DNA of 64,000 nucleotides from Eupeodes corollae (taxonomy: Eukaryota; Arthropoda; Insecta; Diptera; Syrphidae): contig NC_079147.1 of assembly GCF_945859685.1 (NCBI RefSeq), forward strand, positions 179,039,174-179,103,173, given 5' to 3'. How positions within the stretch are numbered: position 1 is the stretch's first letter; each line of letters opens with the position of its first letter. This document shows positions 47,669 through 58,330 of the stretch, one piece after another. The position numbers and the translations under genes were made by a program. The notes beneath the pieces are model-generated. The model saw nothing but the letters and a program-made list of their open reading frames with translations, had not been told where the DNA came from and made no database searches.

Positions 47669-48088
47669 CACGGTCCATAAGTAAATATTTGACACTACTG
47701 TCGTGTGTTTTTGGTAAGTGAATACGCTACTGCCCAAAATTAAAAACGTAAAAAACAATAATGTAATAGTGAACAAAAATAAGTTAGTAGTAAGTAAAAA
47801 TTGCTTATTGAAAATAGTGTTTTGGATTTTCAAATGTAGGAAGCACTTAGGTGGTGCCTAAAGAAATAAATTGTAAGGACTTTTTTTTTGTTATTTTCAC
47901 ATAAATTGATTACAAATAGTTTTACTTAGAAGTAAAAAACAAATAAAGATCAAAGTGTTTTAGGCACAGATATTTAAAAGGCAACTAATAGTCGGTGAAC
48001 GAAATAAAGAACAACTTACTTTCTTGGCGGTCGGTCACCAACTGCCCCGCTTGCGCTTCTCTTTTATTTTCATCTTGCATTCTTTTAT

Positions 48089-48167
48089 AAGTGTTGCCAC
48101 TGTTTAACATTTACTTACATACTACTTAAGTGTTGCCACTGCTTAACAATTACTTACTTACTACTTA
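48089..48167. repeat. 39-bp tandem duplication
   Basis: AAGTGTTGCCACTGTTTAAC followed by ATTTACTTACATACTACTT is repeated immediately from 48128 with about three differences. Confidence 0.9.
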
Positions 48168-48540
48168 TTATTACGCTTACATGCTAGTATTGCACTATTA
48201 CTATTATAAATATTACTACAGTTTCACTATCAGTTCTCATCATTGAAGTTTTTCTATTCAATTCTAAAAACAGGCCCAACAGATTTAACTCGTTTTAGTG
48301 TCTTTGTTCGTACATATACAAACATCTTCCCTCCACATTCAATTACTTAGACTATTAATCAGATGTTCATACTTAAGAATGAATTATTGTTTTTGAACAC
48401 ATTAAAACGGGTGAAAAATCAAAAGTGGTTTTCTTCAATTAAAATTTATCAAATTTGTGTAAAAAAAAGCACACCAATATAAATCAATATTTTAACAGGG
48501 CAAGGGTCACTTGCTTATGTAGAAATTAGAAAATAAGAAA

Positions 48541-48999
48541 AGCTTTAAACCTTATGACCTGCGTTTCAATGAATATTTCCATTATAAGGAAAAACGAATC
48601 TTCTGAACACATCCCTACAAAATTGTTGACAGTTGCCCATGATATGAACTATACAAATTTAATTAAAAGTGGATAAAGCGTTCCATTGATGTTTGTAATA
48701 ATGTTTTAACTATGTTAAATTCAAAATCTCCATAATGTGACAAAATATGACTTGGCAATATTTTGATAGATTAAAACTCTGAACCTAATAACCTGCGTTT
48801 AAATGAATATTTCGATTCGACAGAAAAACTAAACTTCGGAACGCATCTCGCTATCTCGCAAAACTATAAATTGACGTATCATTTGTTTTGTTGACATTTG
48901 CCAGTGCAGTGATACCAAACATACAAGTTTAATTAAAAGTGAGAGAGTAAAGTGTTCTATTGCTTTAACTATTCAAAATATCAATAATGTGACAAAATA
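48541..48999. repeat. diverged tandem duplication, unit about 230 bp
   Basis: Unit 1 (about 48541-48755) and unit 2 (about 48775-48999) share, in order, ACCTGCGTTTCAATGAATAT/ACCTGCGTTTAAATGAATAT, GAACACATC/GAACGCATC, ACAAATTTAATTAAAAGTG/ACAAGTTTAATTAAAAGTG, GTTCCATTG/GTTCTATTG and ATAATGTGACAAAATA. No coding sense. Confidence 0.85.
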
Positions 49000-50423
49000 C
49001 TACAAATATAATATTCCCGAAAAAGTACCCATACACATTACACATAATTGAATAAACATTTTTTCCATCACAATTTCTAGTTTCTGGTTCATAAATTATC
49101 TACGACGACCGAACGAAAGACCTACCGACGAGTACGAATATGTCGGGGCTACAACAACAAAAATGCGACCACCCTCTGTGCAAATAAAGTACTTCATGTT
49201 GTTTCAAACAGCAAGATATTTTGTGAAATTCCAAGATATTTCTGTACATATTTAGACATAATATGTATGTACATACATATATTATACTCAATCCACTATA
49301 TATGATGTACAAATATCTACTACTAAAATGTCAATAGAACCCTCCTGAGTTTGCAAAAAAAAAGAGAAACAACAAAAAACCAAACAAAAACACACGAACA
49401 TACCCGACGACATGATGGATCAAAACGTGAAGTTATTATATTTTGAGTGAAAATGTCACCGTCTAAATGACGCAATCAAAATATGTACATAACTACGACT
49501 GTACATACAAAATATATAAATACATATATATGTAATAATTGCTGACGTTTTTTTTTGGAAATTTTTGGTTCGTTCTTTCTTTTTTCACTTAATTTTGTCT
49601 AGACTAAATAAAATATGATTTACACATCGCATGCAATATTAATTATTATTTAAGCTTATGTCAATTATTCCATCAAATACCCACTTGTGAGATTGAAAAA
49701 GGTTTTTTTTTCATATTCTTTTTTTGTTTTGAAACTTAAAAGACCTTTGAAATTTGAATGAAAAATGTCATTGAAGTAAAACACTTAGCTAATTAGTGTT
49801 TTTTTTTGTTTGTTTTATTTCGTGTTGGTTAGAATTTATAATGGTATTAACTTTTCACAAGAAGGCTTTTATCGCTTGCTCTCCCAAGGGAAATTTAAAA
49901 ACATTAAACTTTAAGGATGGAAAGATTTCTCAAATGAGATTTCTTTAAATTCCAATGGAAATTGACAGCTGTGTTGTTGAAGGTGGCAACACAATTTTAT
50001 ACAGGGTGAGTAAAGAATCATACAACGTGGACTTTTTGACATTTTACCTCTGGGAATATGAATCTTATGATAAAAATATGCAAACATTAAAGAAAGATCT
50101 TTTTAAAGTATTTACTTAAATTGCTTATAAACAAATCTGTACAAAATGTTTACAATTTTGTACTTTAAAACTTGGTATAATTTAAATTCTTTGCTTGTAG
50201 CTTCTTGTATATGAGACATTAATTGATTGCAAATAGTCGAATTTTGACATTTCACAACATGAGTGTAGGCAGAACCTAGAGGCAAGTTAGAGTACAATAT
50301 ATTTATTTATGACAAACACTTGAACATTTAACGGAAAAACTATAAAAATGAAAAAAAAAACAATAAAAAATATTTGCATTCGTTTAGCCGTAATTCTTTT
50401 TCTGTCTAAACAGAGCCTTAAAG
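49000..50423. other. AT-rich non-coding stretch
   Basis: Includes TACATATATTATA-type simple sequence near 49270 and 49520. No supported gene. Confidence 0.5.
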
Positions 50424-50510
50424 GACTATTCACATGAGAGTGACCAACGGATCGAATGAACAAATGTTCACATAGCTTGTTTTTATTCGTCTTTACAAAT
50501 GTGAATAGTC
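50424..50510. repeat. 12-bp perfect inverted repeat, possible minimal MITE
   Basis: GACTATTCACAT (50424-50435) and ATGTGAATAGTC (50499-50510) are exact complements 63 bases apart. It could be the ends of a very small foldback element. No clear TSD. Confidence 0.5.
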
Positions 50511-50936
50511 GTTAAAAGTCAAACTAAAAGTTGCGTTTCTGTTCACTGCGATCAGTTTCGAAGTTGTATTACTTTTTTCGTTCAAAGGACGTTTCTGTAT
50601 GTTAAGTGCGCGATTAAAAAAGCCAAAGAAAACAAACGCTGAATATAACACAGTTTTAGCCGAAATATCGGAAAAGCCTTAAAATAACCGAAAAAATGGA
50701 TAGAAGCTAAATTAAGTAATTAATAAATATATTACTGGCAACAAAAAAAAAAAACAAATTTTAGTCTTTACATGGAAAAATTCAACTATCAAGCTTTTAA
50801 TTTCGATAGCTTGTTAATTATTAATTTCCAACTCAATACCTGACTTTTAAGATCTGAGCTTGTTAAGTGTGCTCTCATCTTAAGATTCTTATGGATAAAT
50901 AAAGATAAATCCCCATTACTCTCTGATGTGTCTGGG

Positions 50937-51172
50937 CTAAGAAAGAAACAGATCTTTTTTTTGACAGCTCAATTTGCTGCTATTTGCATTTTTCGTTTAT
51001 AGTTCAGAGCTAAGCACTTAGCAGAGTCTAAGCGAACAGAGTTTTGACGATGATTTTTTTAATTTCTCGGCTTTCATGTTCAGAACTAAAAAAGTAAAAC
51101 GAATTTGAAGCTCTGAACGATCAGAGCTCAGAAAGAAACACAATTATTTTTTTTGACAGTTCTAGCTCTGCT
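50937..51172. repeat. direct repeat pair of about 45 bp, 190 bp apart
   Basis: CTAAGAAAGAAACAGATCTT...TTTGACAGCTCAATTTGCTG at 50937-50982 and CTCAGAAAGAAACACAATTA...TTTGACAGTTCTAGCTCTGC at 51127-51172. The surrounding sequence is rich in CAGAGCT/AGCTCTG words, suggesting an old tandem or foldback element. Confidence 0.55.
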
Positions 51173-51449
51173 CTGAACAAAAAAAGAAAAACACCATACG
51201 AGTTTAAAACCTAAAATGGCTACTAGTCTGATAGGCCAATGAAAATAATACAAACAGACCCACACTTTAACACAATGTGTTAAATAAACTGTCAGTTCAA
51301 AAAACTGACAATTCACAACTAGAAAAAGACGTGTTCCACAAACCAACTTTGTATTCACGTTAATGTCATTAAACGCGTTTTGTTGATTTGACCATGTTTT
51401 ATTTTTAAATTTTTTACCTCAAGTTTTAATCTGAAATATAATTTTAATA

Positions 51450-51950
51450 AAGGGTTTTCCAATAAGGGCTTGAATAATTGCTCATAATTGAACGAACGCC
51501 GCGTCAAATGTTCCATCGGATTGAATTCTTGGTTTAGCTTGATCTTGTCTGGATGTAAACCAAGGTCCTAAAGCAAAGTACGCCGTAATGTGGTGTGAGC
51601 AATCCGCAATTCTTTAGAACGCAATGGAATTTACTGATTTAATTCGTTTGTTACGGACACCTAAACGGCAGCGATATTTTCAACCAACCAGTTTTCAAAT
51701 TATTGAACTAACTTTTATTTAGCCTTTCTACTATTACAAGAATTACGACCGAAAGTTTAAGTTAACTCTCTTATTGTTGGTGATTACAACTCCGAATTTC
51801 GGTAGAAATTTTTTATAATTTGCAAACTTTATTCGTTGATGTTGAGTATTGAATAAGTTGACAAGAAGATGACAGTTCGACCATGTTCGATGAAATGGTG
51901 CGTTCACAAATTAAATTAAAAGTTTTTGATCTCTATTAAAAATCCCGATA
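51450..51950 (-). mobile_element. mariner-like transposase N-terminal remnant
   Basis: The minus strand reads IPLRSKELRIAHTTLRRTLL (second helix-turn-helix, usual RRSQQLxxSxTTLxRIL), then DLGLHPDKIKLNQEFNPMEH (usual DLxLHPYKIQLTQELKPxDH). Upstream bases near 51788-51850 match 4640-4720 and 58160-58240. It is disrupted by stops and shifts, and the catalytic domain is absent. Confidence 0.7.
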
Positions 51951-54340
51951 CCAAGGTAAGGCCTAAAGTCATACCTAATGCATTTCGCCGAAACCTTAAA
52001 GCATACTTATTTTAGTATAAACCATTTAAAGCCTCTTTGTTTTTTTCTCCTAATTCGATTTTGAAATCATTTGCTAATTCAATAATTATTTATGTATGTA
52101 ATATTTTCGTATGAAATTTAAGCGATATTAAACTTCTAATTATAAAATCAGCATCATAAACCCCATTTAACAATTTATCATAATCCCCACATTTTGTTTG
52201 TAGGTTGGTTGATAGGTAAAAGGTACAAAGATACCTAGAAAAGACGTCATCAAGTTGTGTCAACAACACTAATAAACTTTATAAACACACCCCTATATCT
52301 TTACACAAATATGCATGCCTACATTGTGTATAAATTAATTAATTCAATCTTTCGATGTCATAAAAACAACAACAACAACAAAACAGAAACAATTTACGAT
52401 CTCACTTTTTATAATTAAAACTCACCTTCTACCTTATAATGAAGGCTACTAGGTAAAACCTACCTTTGCTATTTCTATAAACATTCTATTTTTGAACTTC
52501 AGAAGACTAATTTGAGTTGATGTATTTTCAAATAAAAACACTTTCCCGCTTTGGCAAAAGCAATTCCCAGCATATTTTTAAAATAAAAACATAAAAAAAA
52601 CGAAAAACGAACGCATACACAACTCACCCCGATACCGCCTGCTATTTATTTGTTTTGTATTCATCTGTCAAAAAATTCACCTGATTGATGATAACAGAGA
52701 GAAAGAGAACGTATGTGTGGTGTGTAACGTCAACGTTCACGTTTACGTTACAGGTTTATTTATTCCCTCTGTCTCGCCCACTTTACTCTCTTGACAAACA
52801 TATAACGCGAAAAATTTGAGGGAAAAAAATAACCCATCTACTCAAGTGTGAAAAAAGAACTGTAAACTGCAAGGACTGACAGTTTTTCTTTCTTTTTCTT
52901 CAAACTTGTGTAGATTTATATGAACACAAAAACGAAAAAAAATAAAAGGCGAAAAAGAAATGCGGAAAAATTGCACTTTGGTGTGAATGGCTTCTTTAAA
53001 TTCACATTAAATGAAATCTACGCCATCGAGTGAATGATTTATGAGCTACACACAGCACAAGAAGTGAACTCAGTCAGTCAGCTCAGCAGTTGAGCGGAAA
53101 CGGAACGACAAAACGTAATAGTGATGGCTACGGAAGAAGGTGTAGAGGGCGTCAGAGTCGGCAGAAGGCAAAAGATTGATGGTGAATTGCACTAATTATT
53201 GTGTTGAAAGTGCACGCAGGGTTTTTTTTGCGTGTTATGTTGTGTTGTGTGTAAACGAACATCAGGGCGATGCGCACGATGCAATGGCTAGGCTATGGCA
53301 TCAGCTTCAACTTCAGCAGCAACGCAACGGATAAATAGTGATGTGCCCCGAGATGATGTCGTCGACAAATATGAGGGAATTTATATTTCTGAAAAGTATA
53401 GGAGAACACTATGTTGTATAGACTATCATCATCCTCATCATCATCATCACCATTGCCATCTCCATCGCCATCACAATCATGACAGACCAACCAACAACGA
53501 TAACGACAACTTTGCACAAGAGATTCTTACAGGGCAATGGGCTATATGATAGGATAGTGAATAGGCTAGGATACTGCCAACACAACGTGTAGAGTGGAAC
53601 ACGAGTTGTTTTCATGTTAATTAATCGTGGAATTTCGAATTATTATTATGGAAGCAGTTCAACAGGAAATAGGTTTTTCGGTTTGATATGACAATTTTTA
53701 TACCGATATACATATGAATATGGGGGGTAAAGTGTGCTCGATTCGGCCTGCAATACCCGTTATATTATAAGTAGTACTGGACTGGTACATATTGCAGTCC
53801 AAGAGACGATGTCAGGTTTTGACTTTTTTTTTGCCATCATTTTGTAAGAGCAATTAAAATTAATTGAATAGCCGATCAAGTGTATACACAATGTCCTTCG
53901 GTTTAATAGTAATCGGGGAAGGTGATTACAGGTGAACTATCTTTTGAAAAAAAATATGAAAGCTCTTATGAGGAGTACTTGAGAAATATTATTCCTTGTT
54001 CGGAAGGAAATATTCATTTTTTAGTGAAAGAAAATCAATATTATATACTTGTCTTAAGGGGGATTCATTCGTCCTTTAAATTTGAAGAAAGATACTTACC
54101 TTGAAGGGCAACATTTTAAAGCTCATCAAAAAGTTGTTAAAACAGTTAAGGTATAGGGTAGGATTGATTGTTTCTCTCTGGAAATGCAGTATTCGAGGCA
54201 CCAGCGCAATGTTTTCGCTAAACAGGCTTAAGAAATTGGGAGTCTTTTAATTTTCAATACAGATCAATTTTATATGATAGCCATATTGTAACTTTTGTTA
54301 ACGGGTTGTTGTATGTCAATTTGCATTAAATTGAGTTGTT
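51951..54340. other. non-coding; possible host regulatory/5' region near 53.0-53.6 kb
   Basis: Mostly AT-rich. Around 53040-53110 sequence quality changes: AACTCAGTCAGTCAGCTCAG includes two TCAGTC words matching the fly initiator, followed by AGCGGAAACGGAACG. A short plus-strand ORF at 53295-53549 contains a (CAT)n-derived His run. This may be a promoter and 5' UTR, but the evidence is weak. Confidence 0.3.
53424..53480. repeat. (CAT)n-rich simple sequence
   Basis: CATCATCCTCATCATCATCA and flanking CATCGCCATCAC words give a poly-His reading on the plus strand. I treat this as microsatellite. Confidence 0.85.
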
Positions 54341-54436
54341 TCCTTAACTTGTAATTGAAATTCCCATGCATTTTTTCAATTGCTTTAAATTGTGGTTGAA
54401 GAATTTTAATTACTAATTACATGTAATTGAAAAGCT
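54341..54436. repeat. internal fragment of the hAT-type MITE family
   Basis: TTAACTTGTAATTGAAATTC, TTTTTTCAATTGCTTTAAAT and ATTACATGTAATTGAAAAGC line up in order with 29227-29325 of the 595-bp element. No termini or TSD are present. Confidence 0.65.
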
Positions 54437-54559
54437 TGAGGAATGATTGCTTTACTCAGTGCCTTTTGCGGGAAGTTCTATGCTATGCAATGCTCTCGAG
54501 TACCAAAGAGAGAAAGTTTCCTAAGATGCAGAAATGGAGACATTACTAAAAGAAAACTA

Positions 54560-54740
54560 GTGTCAAACTTAATGGATGTATAGCGATACACGATAAAGTG
54601 ATTTAGCAGCGTGACAACGGCAACGACATTGCAAAAGTGGTCGAAAAGCACTTGAATGGGAAATCCTACGCCCCCCACCGTATTCTCCATACATGGGTTC
54701 ACTTCACTTGTTTCGATCAATCGCCGATGTCAAAAAGTAG
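54560..54740 (+). mobile_element. mariner transposase fragment
   Basis: The plus strand across a few frame breaks reads QRDNGNDIAKVVEKHLEWEI (usual QHDNARPHVAKVVKxxLExLxWEV), then LRPPPYSPYMGSLHLFRSIA (usual LPHPPYSPDIAPSDYHLFRSM). The second catalytic aspartate remains in RDN. The third (PSD) is replaced. It is a different mariner lineage from 33611-34425. Confidence 0.75.
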
Positions 54741-56581
54741 ATCGCTCGAGTTGAAATTAGTTCCGAAAAGTAACATTATTTCCCAACATTGATTTTTAGC
54801 CTTCCGGAGTCAATGTCTCATCAACGAAATTTCGGTGAACTTAAAATTGATAATAATCCAATGAAAGTCCGTGGAAACTCAAGTAATTTGTCTATAAAAA
54901 ACTCAACCTAAAAGTTTTTTTTTTCAAATGATTGTTAAGTTTAAAAAAAAACCTTTTGTTTCTTTTCTCAAACTCCAACATTGTCTATAGGCTTGTCTGC
55001 ATTTATATATATTAAGGTAAATTTTCCATAGGCCTTTTCCCAAAGGGAAGGAAAATATATTCCAAAAAGAGTAATATATTTTGACCAAAAACCTCTTCCT
55101 AAAGTAGGTACTATCCATTACAGAATACTTTTCCGATGCAAAATGGGTCTACAACACTTTTATCCCATATACAAAAAAGGTCGTCTTTGGTCGTCTCAAT
55201 AGTATTTTGTATATTTTGTGTGTTTTTTATAAACGGATAACCTTCCTTTGAATGTCCATTAGAGATGGTCTCGCGGGAGCTTATAAATAAGGTCAAGGGT
55301 GTGCAAATTTTCTTTGTGTTTTTGAATGTTTTATTTTTTTTTTGTTTTCCCTCAAAAAGAACAAACAAACAGTCCCAAGAGTAGTGTTTTGTTATTTCCC
55401 TCTCATGACTAAATTAGGAGGAGTGTAGGTTTTTTAAAGAGAAAACGTATACATAATTCTAAGTAATGATGTGTGTACAAAAAGATAATGTTTTTTAATG
55501 TACCTTTATGAATTTGTTGAAAGAACACTTGCAAAAGATGATTTTAAGGCATTTTTTAAATGGTGTTTCAAATATTTTAGAGGTTTTTAAAAATATATTC
55601 AGTTGATTGAGAGGCAAGTAAATTTCAACTTACGTCTTATAATCTGCTTTTAGTTCACTTTGTTGACGTTTGGCAGTTAATGTAAAATTTTGAAAAATTA
55701 ACGCATAAGTCTAATATTTCTTTGGTACCACAAACTTACGTATTGTGAACTTAATTCCCAGGAATTCAAAATACTCAGCCATTGTGGGATGTAGCCCATC
55801 GTATGTAGCACAAACGTGGGTCCTCTTTGATTTTTTATTATGTTGGCAGTGAGGTATTTTCAATGGAAAATAAAATTCCTGATAGTAATACAAACTCCGC
55901 CAACTCACTGACCAAGCTATGCAAAGTTCTGAGATAATAAACGGCTTTTGTAGTTTAAAAGACAAATAAAGTAAAAATGTATCTTAGATTTTATTAAATT
56001 ATAAAATTCAATATTCAATTACCAAAAAAGTTATGTAAGTTAGGTTACAATGATTTAAGGCGAATAGCGGAATAAAAAAAAGTTAACAGATTATCGAAGA
56101 ACTACCAAACAACGTATTGAAAACTATAAAATGTAACTAAGGTTTATATTACATCAAAAGCAATTACCTCCATTAATAGTTCGTACACAATTATACAAAA
56201 CATAAAACTGGTCCTCTAATTAATTTCGAAAAATGAAATTTTGGTGTTCTAGTCGTGTTTTCTAAGGTATTTTGTTAATAGAATAGCTTTATGTGATATC
56301 TTGTGTTCTTCTTCAGGTTAGGGAAGTTCGTTAAAAATATTTTGTTTTTCTGAACTAAACGGTTTTGTTTTACTTCGTAAGGGCGTTAAGATAAGGATTT
56401 TTCAAGATGTAGATACATACGTGTAATAAGCTTCCGCGAGTCCCGCAATTTAACCTGACCAAATGATTTAAGAAAGATAAATTGATCGTGGGTAGTATAC
56501 TAAAGGGTTTTCCATTGAGAACTTTATTTTTTTTAACCAAAACGCAATGACCAAAATATTTGTGAATGGAACTCGACGTCG
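54741..56581. other. AT-rich non-coding stretch
   Basis: No gene or ordered repeat supported. Minus-strand ORFs of 64-85 codons near 54924-55368 and 55711-55965 lack any motif. The last five bases, CGTCG (56577-56581), may be one half of a Transib target duplication. Confidence 0.45.
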
Positions 56582-56609
56582 CACAGTGGGGCAAGATACC
56601 CCAATAACC
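56582..56609 (+). repeat. Transib terminal sequence resembling a 12-spacer recombination signal
   Basis: CACAGTG (56582-56588), a 12-base spacer, then CCAATAACC (56601-56609), which agrees with the RSS nonamer ACAAAAACC at 7 of 9 positions. It is oriented with the heptamer at the outer edge of the element, as expected for a transposon end. The nonamer match may be chance. Confidence 0.6.
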
Positions 56610-56754
56610 GGAATTAACTGAGTAGATGCGCTAGTTCTACTGAAAACTATTTTTTTCCTTAAAATTGCTTTAATATGAATAAAAAAAAAACATATTTAAG
56701 TTTTTAAAGTTTGGTTTAATCCTTTTTTCAATGTAAATTAAAAAAAAAAAACTT

Positions 56755-57700
56755 CTAAGATCCAGATTCATCGGACCAATATTCTGCCTCAGTTTCATCA
56801 CTGCTACTGATGTTCGAGTTCTCAACACTAGAAATATTTGGGGCAGTAAGTTAGTCCAACACTTCTTTAGGGAACGTTCTAAGCTGTTTTTGGGCATTTG
56901 CCTAAAGCTTGTTATCAAGGGATCTGATGTTACTAACATTAAATTAAATACATCTTCATTACATTTTTCTCTAGAACATTTCCTTGAAAAATTTTCTCGA
57001 TATCTTTTAAAGTCTTTGTTTCTCGCCTCTTGTGCCCTTCAGACAATTGGCCTATTGGCAGAAGTGCATTTGAAACAACATCAGGACCGTGAATTAGGAG
57101 CTTATGTACTGTGGGAGGCATGTAATACCAGGGATACTGATTTACAAAGCATTTGACAGTCTCCAGTATGTGTACAATCTGAACTTTTCTATGTTGATGT
57201 CAAAACCACTTGAAATTGCTACCAAGATAACATGCAATCTTTGTATTAGTGTTTTATCGTTGTTTATCTCCACTTTGCTAAAAAATCGCCTTGCAGAGTT
57301 GCCATCATTCGAATTCCCGAAACCAGGCTTTCCACTTTTTTATTGAAAGCCTATAGCCAACATGTAAAAGGCACTCAAAAGTACGAATCCAACAGCGCAG
57401 CACTGACAATCCGAACTGTAATGCACTCGGATTGTTAGGCCTTAACAGCACCTTTTCAATTGGATTGAAATCCTTAGAACTTGCACCACAGATATAACAG
57501 CGCTGAGAAGAGATGGTATCCGTCAAAGCATTACACACTTTTCAGTCAACCATTGTAAAAACGAGCTTATGTGAGACTTCCATAACTTTTCCTTCAATGC
57601 TCACAATTGAACGGCACAGACCCCGAATTTCAGCATCTACTCTTTGCTTCTCAGCTTTTGAAATTTGTATTCTTATATTCAAATTTAATTGGGTGGCAAT
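56755..57700 (-). pseudogene. RAG1-like Transib transposase, C-terminal half, broken
   Basis: Cut-and-paste DDE transposase related to the RAG1 core. From high to low coordinates: HKLVFTMVD.KVCNALTDT (near 57550), a zinc-binding-type CYICGASSKDFN (near 57500), RFGLS-type LQFGLSVLRCWIRTFECLLH (near 57400), NSNDGNSARRFF (near 57315-57280; the Asp corresponding to the second catalytic residue of RAG1), and MPPTVHKLLIHGPDVVSNAL (57060-57121). LPIGQLSEG then follows and, after a one-base shift, AQEARNKDFKRYRE (about 57000-57060), the block that holds the catalytic Glu in RAG1. It continues with SDPLITSF and an acidic C-terminus SSDETEAEYWSDESGS and TAG at 56755. An internal stop (TMVD.K), several shifts and the missing N-terminal half with the first catalytic Asp make it non-functional. 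Known Transib proteins are about 650-700 aa; about 300 codons remain. Confidence 0.85.
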
Positions 57701-57705
57701 ATCGA

Positions 57706-58330
57706 GTTGAAGTTAATCTTGGATTTTGCAATATCACGCGTCGTTCCTATGTACGACCACCTCGGGCAAGTTTGCAACAATTTTTTATGACTCGGCCACA
57801 CATTTTGGCTAATTGGCTCTGAGCTCTTCAAACCTCATTAGCTTGTTGGTGAAAACCAACGTCTTGACGTTTGCCCCAAAGAAAATAGTCAAAAGGCGAA
57901 AATGTATAGGAACGGGGTGGCCAAACGACTGGCCCATTTCTAGAGATAGCACTCTCATCAAACATCAAGTGCATAGCTTTTATGTCGGACCAAGAATAAT
58001 CGGTAACAATGGTGTGATAACTCTGGCTATTTTATAACAATCTCAGAAGTGATTTATAAAACAAATATGATTGTTTACCCCACCAATAGCACATATTTTG
58101 AAGAACCAATTCCGCTAAAAATAAGTTTTGTCACTTGAAATAAAAACTCTTAAAGTTGCCGTCCCCGATTCCGAATTTTGGTAGATTTTTTTCATAATTT
58201 GAAGACCTTGCTAGTTCTTGTACTTTACCTTGATAGAAGTTCTAAGTTTACCGAATAAATTGACAATGACATTTTGATGATTAGTGAAAGGGTGTGTCCA
58301 CAGATTAAATTCAACGTTTTCAAATTTCCA
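57706..58330 (-). mobile_element. mariner-like transposase remnant, internally deleted
   Basis: The minus-strand reading includes WPPRSYTFSPFDYFLWGKRQ near 57880-57930 (usual WPPRSxDLTPxDYFLWG, third catalytic acid kept) and KLARGGRT.ERRVILQNPR near 57730-57770 (C-terminal RGGHxxDIIF region). The N-terminal end near 58160-58330 matches the outer parts of 4381-4745 and 51450-51950. Large deletions separate the two. It abuts the truncated Transib. Confidence 0.7.

Larger units (their letters stand above)
56582..57705 (-). mobile_element. Transib (RAG1-like) transposon remnant
   Basis: This consists of a truncated transposase gene (56755-57700) and its downstream terminus at 56582. The outer end reads CACAGTGGGGCAAGATACCC, the CACWRTG start of Transib elements and an exact V(D)J heptamer. 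It is preceded by CGTCG, a GC-rich pentamer of the kind Transib duplicates on insertion. The other end is missing: near 57705 the sequence passes into a mariner-like remnant. Transib is the family from which the RAG1 recombinase core derives. Confidence 0.82.
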
